Positions 1 through 8,200 of a stretch of 8,917 nucleotides of DNA are shown one piece after another (the stretch's first letter is position 1; every line of letters starts with the position of its first letter). Where the stretch lies: positions 1 to 8,917 of the forward strand of contig PWSL01000423.1 in NCBI GenBank assembly GCA_003563255.1. The letters run 5' to 3'. Under the pieces are notes generated by a model. It was not told the DNA's origin and did not search any database. It saw only the letters and a list, made by a program, of their open reading frames with translations. A program made the translations under genes and the position numbers. The stretch comes from Desulfonatronospira sp. GTDB lineage: Bacteria; Desulfobacterota; Desulfovibrionia; Desulfovibrionales; Desulfonatronovibrionaceae.

Positions 1-2
1 CC

Positions 3-34
3 TTTTCATTTGCCGTCTTCCCGGCAAATGAAAA
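3..34. repeat. Perfect 13-bp inverted repeat (hairpin)
   Basis: The arms at 3-15 and 22-34 are exact reverse complements (TTTTCATTTGCCG against CGGCAAATGAAAA) around a 6-base loop. The hairpin lies about 135 bases beyond the stop of the last gene. It is not a canonical intrinsic terminator. On either strand the 5' arm carries T and the 3' arm carries A, and no T tract follows the stem. It could be a dispersed intergenic hairpin or mRNA 3'-end protection. It sits at the window edge, so a longer element may be cut off. Confidence 0.7.
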
Positions 35-42
35 ACCAAAAC

Positions 43-85
43 CCTTTGTGCTTTCTTCCTTTGTGTCCTTTGTGCCTTCGTGGTT
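43..85. repeat. CACAAAGG-type dispersed intergenic repeat
   Basis: The octamer CCTTTGTG occurs exactly at 43-50, 58-65 and 67-74, with a degenerate fourth copy (CCTTCGTG) at 75-82 running into GTTC. Read on the minus strand it is an AACCACGAAGGCACAAAGGA-like element. I recall this kind of low-complexity sequence from between genes in many environmental bacteria. It shows no coding potential. From 86 to 168 I see nothing further that I can name. Confidence 0.6.
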
Positions 86-168
86 CAAACTTTCTTGTTT
101 TTTATGACAGGATCTCAGGAGTAAGCCACTAAACAGATACGACTTTTTGCAGTTGCAACAGAACAGTC

Positions 169-2328
169 TTACTCTGACTTTTTTTGCCGGTTCTGCATAA
201 GATCCAGCATGCTTTTTTGTTTTGTTTTGCTCTTTTTCCGGGGTTTGTTGGTTGTTGGCTGCTTTTTGGGGAGCATTTTTTCCATTATTCTGTAAGCTGC
301 CTGAAAATCTTTTTCAGAGGCCATGGTGTTGAAAAGATCATTTTCCTCCCAAATATCCCATACCATGCCGGCCAGTTTTTTCATATTTTTGTTCTGGATC
401 ATCCCGACCACTTGCTTCCATGCACCCATTCGGTTGAAATAATCCAGGTTTTGCTGGATAAGTTCAGCTATAAAGCTGTTTTTGTATGGAGTAGACGGCC
501 ATGTGAGCATCCAGAGCAGGGTTTTGTGCAGGTTTTCAGACGGCGGCATCGGGTGTTGCAGAAAGAGCTGCAACTCTTTTACGTTTCTGGGCATCGGGGG
601 CGTTTTGGCAGCATTGAGGCTTAAGTTGACCAATCCGTAAAATGGGGAGTCTTCACCTAGATCATGCAGGAATTCCTGCATCATATCTTTTGGGATATCA
701 AACCACTCGAACCATTCGGTATAGCTGTCCTGGAAACCGCCATACAGTCTGGTGTATTCGTGATCCAGGATCATACTCAGGAAGTTTTCAACCAGGACCC
801 GGTAATCATCGCTGTTCAGGCATTTTTTCCAGGCCCTCAAGACCTTAGCAGCGGCCGGCCATTCAGGGAGGGAAACAATATACTTCCGCATTTCCTGAAT
901 ACTTACCTTCAAGGGGCTTCTTTCATTCTGTATTATTTGCAAGGCCTTGAGGCTGTCAGGGTTGGATGCTACTTCAGCGCGTTTATGAAGCAGGCCAAGA
1001 AACACGGAATCCAGCACAGGAGAATCACAGAATTCGGATATGATTTCGTCCAGAACCTTGTAGTTATCCAGGAAAGGCACATCCCGGAAAAACATGTACC
1101 AGTACTCAAAGGCGGTTGAAATTATGGATTCATTGCTCAGTTGCATTTTTTTGCACAAAGAAGCAATTTCCCGAAGGTTTGAAGAGTATTCCAGTACAAT
1201 CTCAACAAAGGCTTTTTGGGCATGTGCTTGTCCAGAACTGAAAAAAAGATCACTGATGTACTCCAGGAAATCCCCAAGACAGGCCTCAATCTGTTGCATC
1301 CTGGACTGCAAAAGGATCATCCTTTCCCGAGGGGTCCATACATCGTATTTAAGAATCGCCGGGATGATATCAAGGTTTCGCTCTTTGTTCCTGCCGGCTG
1401 TCGACAAGACCTCGAGCTGTTTTTCTACATGGCTGGGAAGCTCAGGTGTTGATCCAGGCAGATAATGTCGCAAGACATAAGATGCTTTTTCCTGCCACGA
1501 CCGGCCCATGAGGTGGTACCCAAGGGTTAACATGGCCCGGCCCATGACTAATACCGCGGGATGACTGCTGGCTGTAAATCCATTACGAATAAGGTAGTTC
1601 TTGATTGCTTCTGGATTATTGAAACTCCGGGGCTTAGAGTAAAGAATATGCATTGTTTCTGCGAGCAGGCGCAGATTATTAAGTTCAACAGGGTTATACC
1701 CGAAATTTCCGGAGCAATATTTATGAAGATCCTGGAAATTTTTTTTAAGCTGGGTAAGGGGTTTGACTGAATCGGTGTAGAAATTTTGCCTGCGCAGTTT
1801 TTCAAACTCATTTCCGGCGCGGGCCGCCAGGGCAAGGTGCTTTTCATTCTTCCTGGCCCGGGTCAGGCTGCCTTCAACATACATGCTCAGGGCTGATGTT
1901 TGTTCTGATAGCATGTCCCTGAGTCCCCGGGCCAGTTTTGCAAAGGGGTCCGGCAGAGGGGCTGGAAGACTGTCGAGCATTCCAGGATATCCCCGGCCGT
2001 GATAAATATCCAGCATGGACTGCACCACCTGGAGGCAGTTGGTGTTTTCGGTGCTTAATTCAGGAGCCTGCACCATCCCGGAATATATTTCCTCCACGAT
2101 CTCTATCTTCTGGGATTTGAATACTGTTTTCAGCAGAAGGTTGTAAACCGCCGGGTTCCAGTATAAAGCCGCCTGACCTTTGACGGCATAGTCCCACTGG
2201 CGATGGTACAGGGTGATGAATTCTTCCCAGGCCTCTTTTTTCCAGTAGCCCAAAAGTCTTGCTTCGAGCTTTTTGACAGGAGGCTTGATGGACTTGCCTT
2301 TTTTGGTGCGCTTGCCTTTTTTGGCCAT
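169..2328 (-). CDS. Uncharacterised 719-residue helical protein with lysine-rich ends
   Basis: I do not recognise this family. The protein has 719 residues, with no signal peptide, no clear transmembrane segment and no visible nucleotide-binding or nuclease motif. Residues 3-20 are strongly basic and so is the tail at about 688-718, which suggests nucleic-acid or acidic-partner binding at both ends. The middle is leucine-rich with many short amphipathic helices and aromatic residues (for example 24-50, 530-545 and 600-660). That pattern fits an all-helical, possibly TPR- or HEAT-like scaffold, but I see no regular repeat. The ATG overlaps the hsp70 stop by one base (TAATG). A GGGAAG-like ribosome-binding site lies in the end of hsp70, so the start is well supported and translation is probably coupled. 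This is the last gene of the operon. A run of seven A residues lies just before the stop. It could be a client adaptor or co-chaperone of the upstream Hsp70, but this is inference from position only. Confidence 0.85.
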   Translation of the reverse strand: MAKKGKRTKKGKSIKPPVKKLEARLLGYWKKEAWEEFITLYHRQWDYAVKGQAALYWNPAVYNLLLKTVFKSQKIEIVEEIYSGMVQAPELSTENTNCLQVVQSMLDIYHGRGYPGMLDSLPAPLPDPFAKLARGLRDMLSEQTSALSMYVEGSLTRARKNEKHLALAARAGNEFEKLRRQNFYTDSVKPLTQLKKNFQDLHKYCSGNFGYNPVELNNLRLLAETMHILYSKPRSFNNPEAIKNYLIRNGFTASSHPAVLVMGRAMLTLGYHLMGRSWQEKASYVLRHYLPGSTPELPSHVEKQLEVLSTAGRNKERNLDIIPAILKYDVWTPRERMILLQSRMQQIEACLGDFLEYISDLFFSSGQAHAQKAFVEIVLEYSSNLREIASLCKKMQLSNESIISTAFEYWYMFFRDVPFLDNYKVLDEIISEFCDSPVLDSVFLGLLHKRAEVASNPDSLKALQIIQNERSPLKVSIQEMRKYIVSLPEWPAAAKVLRAWKKCLNSDDYRVLVENFLSMILDHEYTRLYGGFQDSYTEWFEWFDIPKDMMQEFLHDLGEDSPFYGLVNLSLNAAKTPPMPRNVKELQLFLQHPMPPSENLHKTLLWMLTWPSTPYKNSFIAELIQQNLDYFNRMGAWKQVVGMIQNKNMKKLAGMVWDIWEENDLFNTMASEKDFQAAYRIMEKMLPKKQPTTNKPRKKSKTKQKSMLDLMQNRQKKSE

Positions 2329-4055
2329 TATTCTTCCCTGTCCTGCAATTCATCCATGTAATCCACCAGAGCTTCTTCAGCCTCGTCTACGGCGTCTTCG
2401 TCATCTCTCTGCAAGGAGGTTTCATAATGCTTGATAAGGGAGCTCAGTGTATTTTTCCGGGCCTCGTCGGAGAGACCTTCCAGGATTCCGCGGGCCTTGT
2501 GCAGGATATAGTTGGTGGTCTGCTGCTCCTGAAAAGGGGTTTCTTCAAAGTCATCCTCCATATCCGGTTCTGATTCCATATCCACCACCAAAAACATCTG
2601 ATTCTGCCTGGAACTGTCCAGGTCCACCTCGCGCTTTACGCTGTATCCCTTTTGTTCCACCCGGACCCGGATGATGCCGTTTAGATCATAGCTGTACTCA
2701 ATTTGGACCGGAGTGCCGGCAGGTGAAGGGGAAAGCTGCAGATCCAGGGCGCCTATCTGAGTATTTTCCTCGGGCACCCTGGATTCGCCCTGGTAGACTC
2801 CCACCCTTACCAGCCTCTGATAAGGTATCACAGTATAGAATAGTTCGGAGCGGGTGACAGGTATCTGGGTGTTGCGGGGAATAATGGGCACGCATTTGAG
2901 CCGCATATTCTCGATGTTTTCCAGGACCTCGGTACTCAGGGTGTGGGGGTTGACGTCAATCAGCACCTGCTGGATATGGGAGCCGCTTATGATGCCTCCC
3001 TGGATAGCGGCACCCTTGGCCACGCTCAAATCCGGGTCCACGGGGGGCATGCAGGAAGGCCCGAAATATTCTTCCAGTAGGGCTGTCACCGCCGGGATGC
3101 GGGTGGAGCCTCCCACCAGCAGCACACTGTCAATATCCCCTGCTGACAGGGATGCTTCCTGCAGGGCTCTGTCCATCTCTTTCCTGGTGGTTTGCAGGTA
3201 TGGAAAAATCATGGACTGGAATTCATCCCGGGTGATCTCCAGGGAAAGATCTATATCATGGTTGGCGGGGTTGGGTATCAAAGTCTCCTGGATGGTGGTG
3301 AAAGGATGGGAAGACAGGGTGATCTTGGCCTTTTCCGCTGCATCCTTCAGCCGGGCCAGGGCAGGGCGGTACTGGCGCAGGTCTGTGCCGTGGTTTTGCA
3401 TGATCTGCTCCAGGCAGAGGTTGACAATGGCCTGGTCAAAGTCGTCTCCACCCAGGCGGGTATTTCCAGTGCTGGCCAGGACTTCGCTCAGCTCCCCAAG
3501 GCGCAGCACTGAGACATCAAAGGTCCCGCCTCCCAGGTCGTAAACCAGTACAAGACTTTCGGATTTATCCGATCTCTGCGCTGAATCCATATGGTTGTAG
3601 AAAAGCGAGGCTGCGGTGGGCTCGTTTATTATGCGCTCAACCTTCAGGCCGGCGGCCTCACCGGCTTTCTGGGTGGATCTGCGCTGGGCATCGGTGAAAT
3701 ATGCCGGTACTGTGATGACCACGCTTTCAACCTCTTCCTGGCATATTTCACCGGCCTGATTCTTGAGATACTCCAGAATGTACGAAGATATGTCTTCGGG
3801 GGTGTACTCCCTTTCCTGGATGATGATTTTCTCGCTGGTGCCCATTATGCGCTTGACTGAACTAACTGTGGTTTCAGGATGCAGAACTTCACGGTTCTTG
3901 GCCCTGGAACCCACGATGGTTTCAGCCGGATCAAAACTCACCACCGAAGGCACCAGGAGCGAACCATGTATTGAAATAACTTCGGGCTTGCCCTGGTTCA
4001 GGCGTGAAATGCAGGAGTTGGTGGTGCCAAGATCTATGCCGAAAATTGTTTTCAT
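2328..4055 (-). CDS. Hsp70/DnaK-family molecular chaperone, short-lid variant
   Basis: ATP-dependent cytoplasmic chaperone of 575 residues; E. coli DnaK has 638. The nucleotide-binding domain (about 1-360) is intact. It has phosphate loop 1 GIDLGTTNSC (6-15), the catalytic-type lysine in SVKRIMG (K68), INEPTAAS (143-150), phosphate loop 2 VYDLGGGTFDVS (171-182), TGNTRLGGDD (196-205) and the adenosine motif LLVGGSTRIP (312-321). The interdomain linker is QVLIDVNP in place of the usual VLLLDVTP. The substrate-binding beta domain covers about 366-490. An acidic stretch follows at 492-510, then only about 65 residues of helical lid with an acidic end and no EEVD-like tail. The start has AGAGGAA at 4061-4067, five bases before the ATG. 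It sits 52 bases after the grpE-like gene, in an AT-rich gap that might hold an internal promoter, though none is clear. It is probably a specialised paralogue, not the housekeeping DnaK, because no dnaJ follows and the C-terminus is atypical. Confidence 0.95.
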   Translation of the reverse strand: MKTIFGIDLGTTNSCISRLNQGKPEVISIHGSLLVPSVVSFDPAETIVGSRAKNREVLHPETTVSSVKRIMGTSEKIIIQEREYTPEDISSYILEYLKNQAGEICQEEVESVVITVPAYFTDAQRRSTQKAGEAAGLKVERIINEPTAASLFYNHMDSAQRSDKSESLVLVYDLGGGTFDVSVLRLGELSEVLASTGNTRLGGDDFDQAIVNLCLEQIMQNHGTDLRQYRPALARLKDAAEKAKITLSSHPFTTIQETLIPNPANHDIDLSLEITRDEFQSMIFPYLQTTRKEMDRALQEASLSAGDIDSVLLVGGSTRIPAVTALLEEYFGPSCMPPVDPDLSVAKGAAIQGGIISGSHIQQVLIDVNPHTLSTEVLENIENMRLKCVPIIPRNTQIPVTRSELFYTVIPYQRLVRVGVYQGESRVPEENTQIGALDLQLSPSPAGTPVQIEYSYDLNGIIRVRVEQKGYSVKREVDLDSSRQNQMFLVVDMESEPDMEDDFEETPFQEQQTTNYILHKARGILEGLSDEARKNTLSSLIKHYETSLQRDDEDAVDEAEEALVDYMDELQDREE

Positions 4056-4107
4056 AAAGCTTCCTCTGTTTCTATTTGATTGATATTATTACATAAACTG
4101 CAGGTGG

Positions 4108-4686
4108 TTACCTGAACACGTCCGTCTCGATATATGTTGGTCCCTGGAAGTGATGATCAGGTGTATTATCCTGATGAGAGGGAGGCCTGTTTATTACCAC
4201 CACGGCCGGTCGGGTTACCCGGCCCGCGACGACCAGACCCGGGCGGACCAACTCCAGAACAGTGTTTTCAGGGTGTTCCGGGTCATGACGGGTATCGCAG
4301 GCATGGTGCCGGGTGTCGTCAAACTTTTGTTTGAGATCCAGGATGGGCTCGATGTCCATTTCCTTCAACAGTGCTGTGTATCTGGCCCATACATGGTTCA
4401 GGGCCTGATCCGATTCGTAATTGCGAAGATAATAAGTTGCCAGGCTGTCAGTGACGCTGGTTACAGCCTCCATGGGTAGAGAGGCATTCATCCGGTCCTG
4501 TATCCTGTCCAGCTTGGATTCCAGTTCCTGCAGTCTGCGCTCCAGGTTCTGAGCCTGCCTCCTCTCCCGTTTCTGCAGGTTGCGAAGCATTTCCTGGATG
4601 AGCTGCAAGTCAGTGGGTTCCTCGGTCTCCTGTTCTTTCACAGGACTGCTTTTAAACAGCCCGGAAATCTTTGACCAGATCGACAT
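4108..4686 (-). CDS. GrpE-family nucleotide exchange factor, divergent
   Basis: A 192-residue protein. Residues 26-66 are rich in charged residues and leucine and look like the coiled-coil dimerisation helix of GrpE. Residues 122-129 (FDDTRHHA) match the conserved FDPxxHEA region. Residues 141-165 match the GrpE beta domain, with NTVLELVRPG and GRVTRPAVVVI. GrpE opens the nucleotide-binding domain of Hsp70 to release ADP, and the partner is almost certainly the Hsp70 encoded next. The N-terminus (1-15) is short and hydrophobic/basic, and the tail 166-192 is polar with several His and Pro. The start at 4686 is chosen because AAGGA lies at 4693-4697, six bases upstream. The frame stays open back to 5028, but that extension lies wholly inside trmL and encodes an unlikely Pro/Gly-rich sequence. 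Similarity is confined to short motifs, so this is a distant member and not the standard heat-shock grpE. Confidence 0.85.
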   Translation of the reverse strand: MSIWSKISGLFKSSPVKEQETEEPTDLQLIQEMLRNLQKRERRQAQNLERRLQELESKLDRIQDRMNASLPMEAVTSVTDSLATYYLRNYESDQALNHVWARYTALLKEMDIEPILDLKQKFDDTRHHACDTRHDPEHPENTVLELVRPGLVVAGRVTRPAVVVINRPPSHQDNTPDHHFQGPTYIETDVFR

Positions 4687-4692
4687 GTGCTT

Positions 4693-4697
4693 TCCTT
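4693..4697 (-). promoter_or_regulatory. Ribosome-binding site that fixes the grpE-like start
   Basis: AAGGA on the minus strand, six bases before the ATG at 4686-4684 and inside the 29-base gap after the trmL stop. It supports the 192-residue form over the 306-residue open frame that begins inside trmL. Confidence 0.75.
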
Positions 4698-4715
4698 GGG
4701 TGATGTTTTGAAGTT

Positions 4716-5201
4716 TTACGGTATGTACGGATGCTGTCCGGAGTATTTTTCCTGGAGTGTCCCCAGTTGTCTGTATCCCTCGTAAAGTATGATGCCTGCG
4801 GCATTGGACAGGTTCAGACTGCGCACTTGTCCCCAGATGGGTATTCTGACCAGATGGTGGGCCTGAGAGGTGATTTTTTCCGGCAGTCCCCAGGTTTCGG
4901 GGCCAAAAACCAGGTGATCCAGGCTGGAGAAACAATGCTCTACATAGCATGAGCCCTTCCGGGCACTGGTCATTACCAGTTTGTGCCGGGTTTTCAGGCT
5001 CTGTTTGTACTCTTCCCAGTTTTTCCACACTGTAATCTTTACGTGGTCCCAGTAATCCAGGCCGGCCCGTTTAAGATGCCTGTCATCCAGGCTGAAGCCC
5101 AGGGGGCCGACCAGGTGCAGCGGCGTCGAGGTGGCGGCGCACAATCGGGCAATGGACCCGGTATTGGGAGGAATCCGTGGCTGATACAAGACTAGCTGCA
5201 T
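4716..5201 (-). CDS. trmL: tRNA (cytidine(34)-2'-O)-methyltransferase
   Basis: SPOUT-class (SpoU/TrmL) methyltransferase. The family transfers a methyl group from S-adenosylmethionine to the 2'-O of the wobble nucleotide in certain leucine tRNAs. The protein is 161 residues, the usual size of the minimal catalytic domain without an RNA-binding extension. Motif 1 is IPPNTGSIARLCA (10-22). GFSLDDRHLKRAGLDYW (35-51) matches the same stretch in E. coli TrmL as I recall it. Motif 2 is FGPETWGLP (99-107), with Trp104 where E. coli has Arg. Motif 3 is VRSLNLSNAAGIILYE (126-141), forming the trefoil-knot cofactor loop and keeping the key arginine R127. Its ATG overlaps the SNF2 stop by one base (TAATG), and no strong ribosome-binding site precedes it, so it is probably translated by coupling. 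All motifs appear intact, so the enzyme should be active. Confidence 0.95.
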   Translation of the reverse strand: MQLVLYQPRIPPNTGSIARLCAATSTPLHLVGPLGFSLDDRHLKRAGLDYWDHVKITVWKNWEEYKQSLKTRHKLVMTSARKGSCYVEHCFSSLDHLVFGPETWGLPEKITSQAHHLVRIPIWGQVRSLNLSNAAGIILYEGYRQLGTLQEKYSGQHPYIP

Positions 5202-8200
5202 TATACTTCGAAAAGCATTTCCAGGTCATCCCGGGTAAGGGCTTTCCAGGCATTCTGTCCGGGGATAACTGCTTCCGCCACTCCCTTTTTCTGTTCCTGC
5301 AGCTTGAGTATTTTTTCCTCAACCGTGTTTTCGCAGATCATCTTGTAAGAAAAGACCTGCCTGGTCTGTCCTATGCGGTGAGTCCTGTCCGTAGCCTGGT
5401 TTTCCACAGCCGGGTTCCACCAGGGATCATAATGGATGACATAGTCGGCAGCGGTCAGGTTGAGTCCGGTACCCCCGGCCTTGAGTGAAATCAGGAACAC
5501 CGGAATGTCGGGATTGTTGTTGAACAGGTCCACCTGCTCCAGGCGGTCCTTGCTTGAACCATCCAGGTAGGTGTGCGGGATGTTGTTCATGTTCAGCCAG
5601 GACCTGATGATGTGCAGCATCTGGACAAACTGTGAGAATACCAAAACCTTGTGTCCGTCCTCAATAATATTGGTTGTCAGATCCTTGAAGGCCTCGAACT
5701 TGCCCGAGGGGATATTGTTGTTGACATCGGGCATGTTCAGCTTGAGAAGTCTGGGATGACAGCAAATCTGTCTGAGCTTCAACAGGGCGTCCAAAATGGA
5801 CATCTGGCTGGCTGAAATGCCTTTTTCGTCCACCCGCTGCATGACCTGTTCCTTGAGTTTTTTGGCCACGCCGGTGTACAGGTCCAGCTGATCATCCATA
5901 AGGGCGCTGTAGTAGACGTTTTCCACCTTGGGTGGCAGTTCTTTGGCCACCTCGGACTTGGTCCTGCGCATTATAAACGGTTTTACCCGGTTGCGAAGGT
6001 AATTGAGGCTTTCTTCATCGCCATCTTTTATCGGTTTTACAAAACCTTTCTGAAAGGCGTGCTGAGATCCAAGGAAGCCAGGCATGAGAAATTCAAACAA
6101 AGACCATAGTTCAAGAAGGTTGTTTTCAATTGGGGTTCCCGAGAGGCATAGCTTGAAATCAGCCTGGATCTTACGTACGGAACGGGCGGTGATGGTATTG
6201 GGGTTTTTGATGTTTTGGGCCTCGTCCAGGACGATGGCATTGAAGTTATATTCTTTGAGTTCCTCCAGATCCCGGCGCAGCAGGGCGTAAGTGGTGACGA
6301 CAAGGTCGGAATTATTTATTTCCTTGAACATGCCCGAGCGCCTGGAGCCGTAAATGACCAGCCGGCGCATGGAGGGTACGAATTTCTGGGCCTCACGTTC
6401 CCAGTTGGTCATAACCGAGGTGGGAACAACTATCATGGAGGGGCCTTTTTTGCCGTTTTCTTTGAGTTTCTGCAGAAATGCCAGGGTCTGGATGGTTTTT
6501 CCCAGGCCCATTTCGTCAGCCAGTATGCCTCCAAAACGGTACTCGTGTAAAAAGTTGAGATAGCTCAGGCCCTGCTGTTGATAAGGTCGAAGTTCGGCAT
6601 TCAGGTTGTCAGGCGGAGGCAGTTGCCTGACCTCTTCAAAGGAATGTATCTTTTCGCGCAGTTCATTCCAGAAAGAATCAGCCTGGACATTGTCTATATC
6701 CTCCAGGATGTTTTCCAGCATGGGGACTTCGTGGTTTTGAAACTTCTTTTTGGGGGCCTTTTGGGGATCCAGGCCCATGGTCTGCAGCTTGTGTTCCAGC
6801 TTTCTGATCCAGGATTCGGGGAGGCTTGTGTATGAGCCGTCCTTGAGCTGGATGTAGCGCTTGCCGTTGATCCAGGCCTTCCAGATTTTTTCGATGGGCA
6901 CCCGGATGTCGTCGTACTCTACATTTATATCCAGGTTGAACCACTTATCGTCCTTGGATGCCTCTACTCTGGCAACCACTTGGGGGGGGCTCAGACTCAC
7001 TCGGTATCTGGTCAGGTTTTTTTCGCCGTAAACCCTGTACCGGTTCACCAGCTTAGGATATGAATCAAGCAGAAATGTGATGGCTTCTTCAGGTTCCAGA
7101 AACCACATATTGTTGTTCCTGGATTGAAAACCTATGTTCTGCAGGGTGGACAACAGCACTTCTTCCTTGTCCTGTTCTCTGCGTACCAGGAAAGACTTGC
7201 CTTCAAACTGGTAACTGCCGGTCTGAAGGTCCTGGTTCGGACCGTTCAGGGTGACCTCTCCATGCTCGGTTTCGTAAACGTTTTGTATCTGGAGGGTGAG
7301 AAGGCTGCCTTCCTCGTCCAGGTAGAGCTTGGGGTTGCATTTCGCAGGCACAAAAATTGGAGACATACGTTCCAGAAATTCCTCCTGGCCGTAAAGGTCC
7401 GAGGTATGAATTCTGGTCCAGACCCGGTCCAGGAACTCTGATATTTCACTGTGAGGGATTACAGGATTGTCAGAAACAAGCTCCTGCACCAGGGAGGGGT
7501 TAAGACCGGTCTGCACTGGGTAAAAGCTGTTTTTCCAGCAGACCCACAATGGAAGCTGACCATAAAAATTGACCCTTTCTCCTGATATGGAAAAAGGCAG
7601 CTTGCCTTCACGCCCAAGCAATATCTCAAAGCCCAAACCTTCACTGGAAAGCCTGGGGCTCAGATGCAGACGCATGGGCGTAGTTTCCACACGGACCGGT
7701 TGCTCGGTGTCCTCCCAGAAAAGGTAGTACTCGTTTTTAATGGACCAGAAAAACCAGGTCATGAGCCCGGCAGGGATTTCAACCCGGTGTCCGAAATAAT
7801 CCAGGGAATAACCTATCTGGGTGATTACATCCGGAAGTTGGGGGGAGATTTCACACCAGTTGGGGTTTCGAATTATCTGTTCCAGGGTAATGGGATTAAG
7901 TACCGAGGAGAGCCCGTTTTTATTCTGCCTGGCCCGGTAAAATTCCACCTGAAGACGTTCCGGTTCAGGAAAAAACCTGTATACAAGGTAATGCAGGCCG
8001 GGCTCGGGTTCCAGTTCGGTGGCGAAATACATGCGAAATGTGTGACGCCAATCAGATTTGGTAACGGGTGTGTCTTCACCCGTTTCTTCCCTTAAACCGG
8101 CAAGAAATTTGAGGGCTGTAGCCCCGATATGTTTGCAGATCCCGGTAAAGGACTCGGAGCAGTTGCAGTGGAAATTGATGGCTTCACTATCCAGGTTGAG

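Noticed and set aside
2854..3543. Plus-strand 229-codon frame opposite hsp70
   Set aside because: It is antisense to well-conserved Hsp70 coding sequence. Its translation is Ser/Arg/Pro-rich with no domain, typical of a shadow frame.
4687..5028. A 306-residue frame extending the grpE-like gene into trmL
   Set aside because: The added 114 residues lie inside trmL in another frame of the same strand and resemble nothing. A good AAGGA site precedes the internal ATG at 4686.
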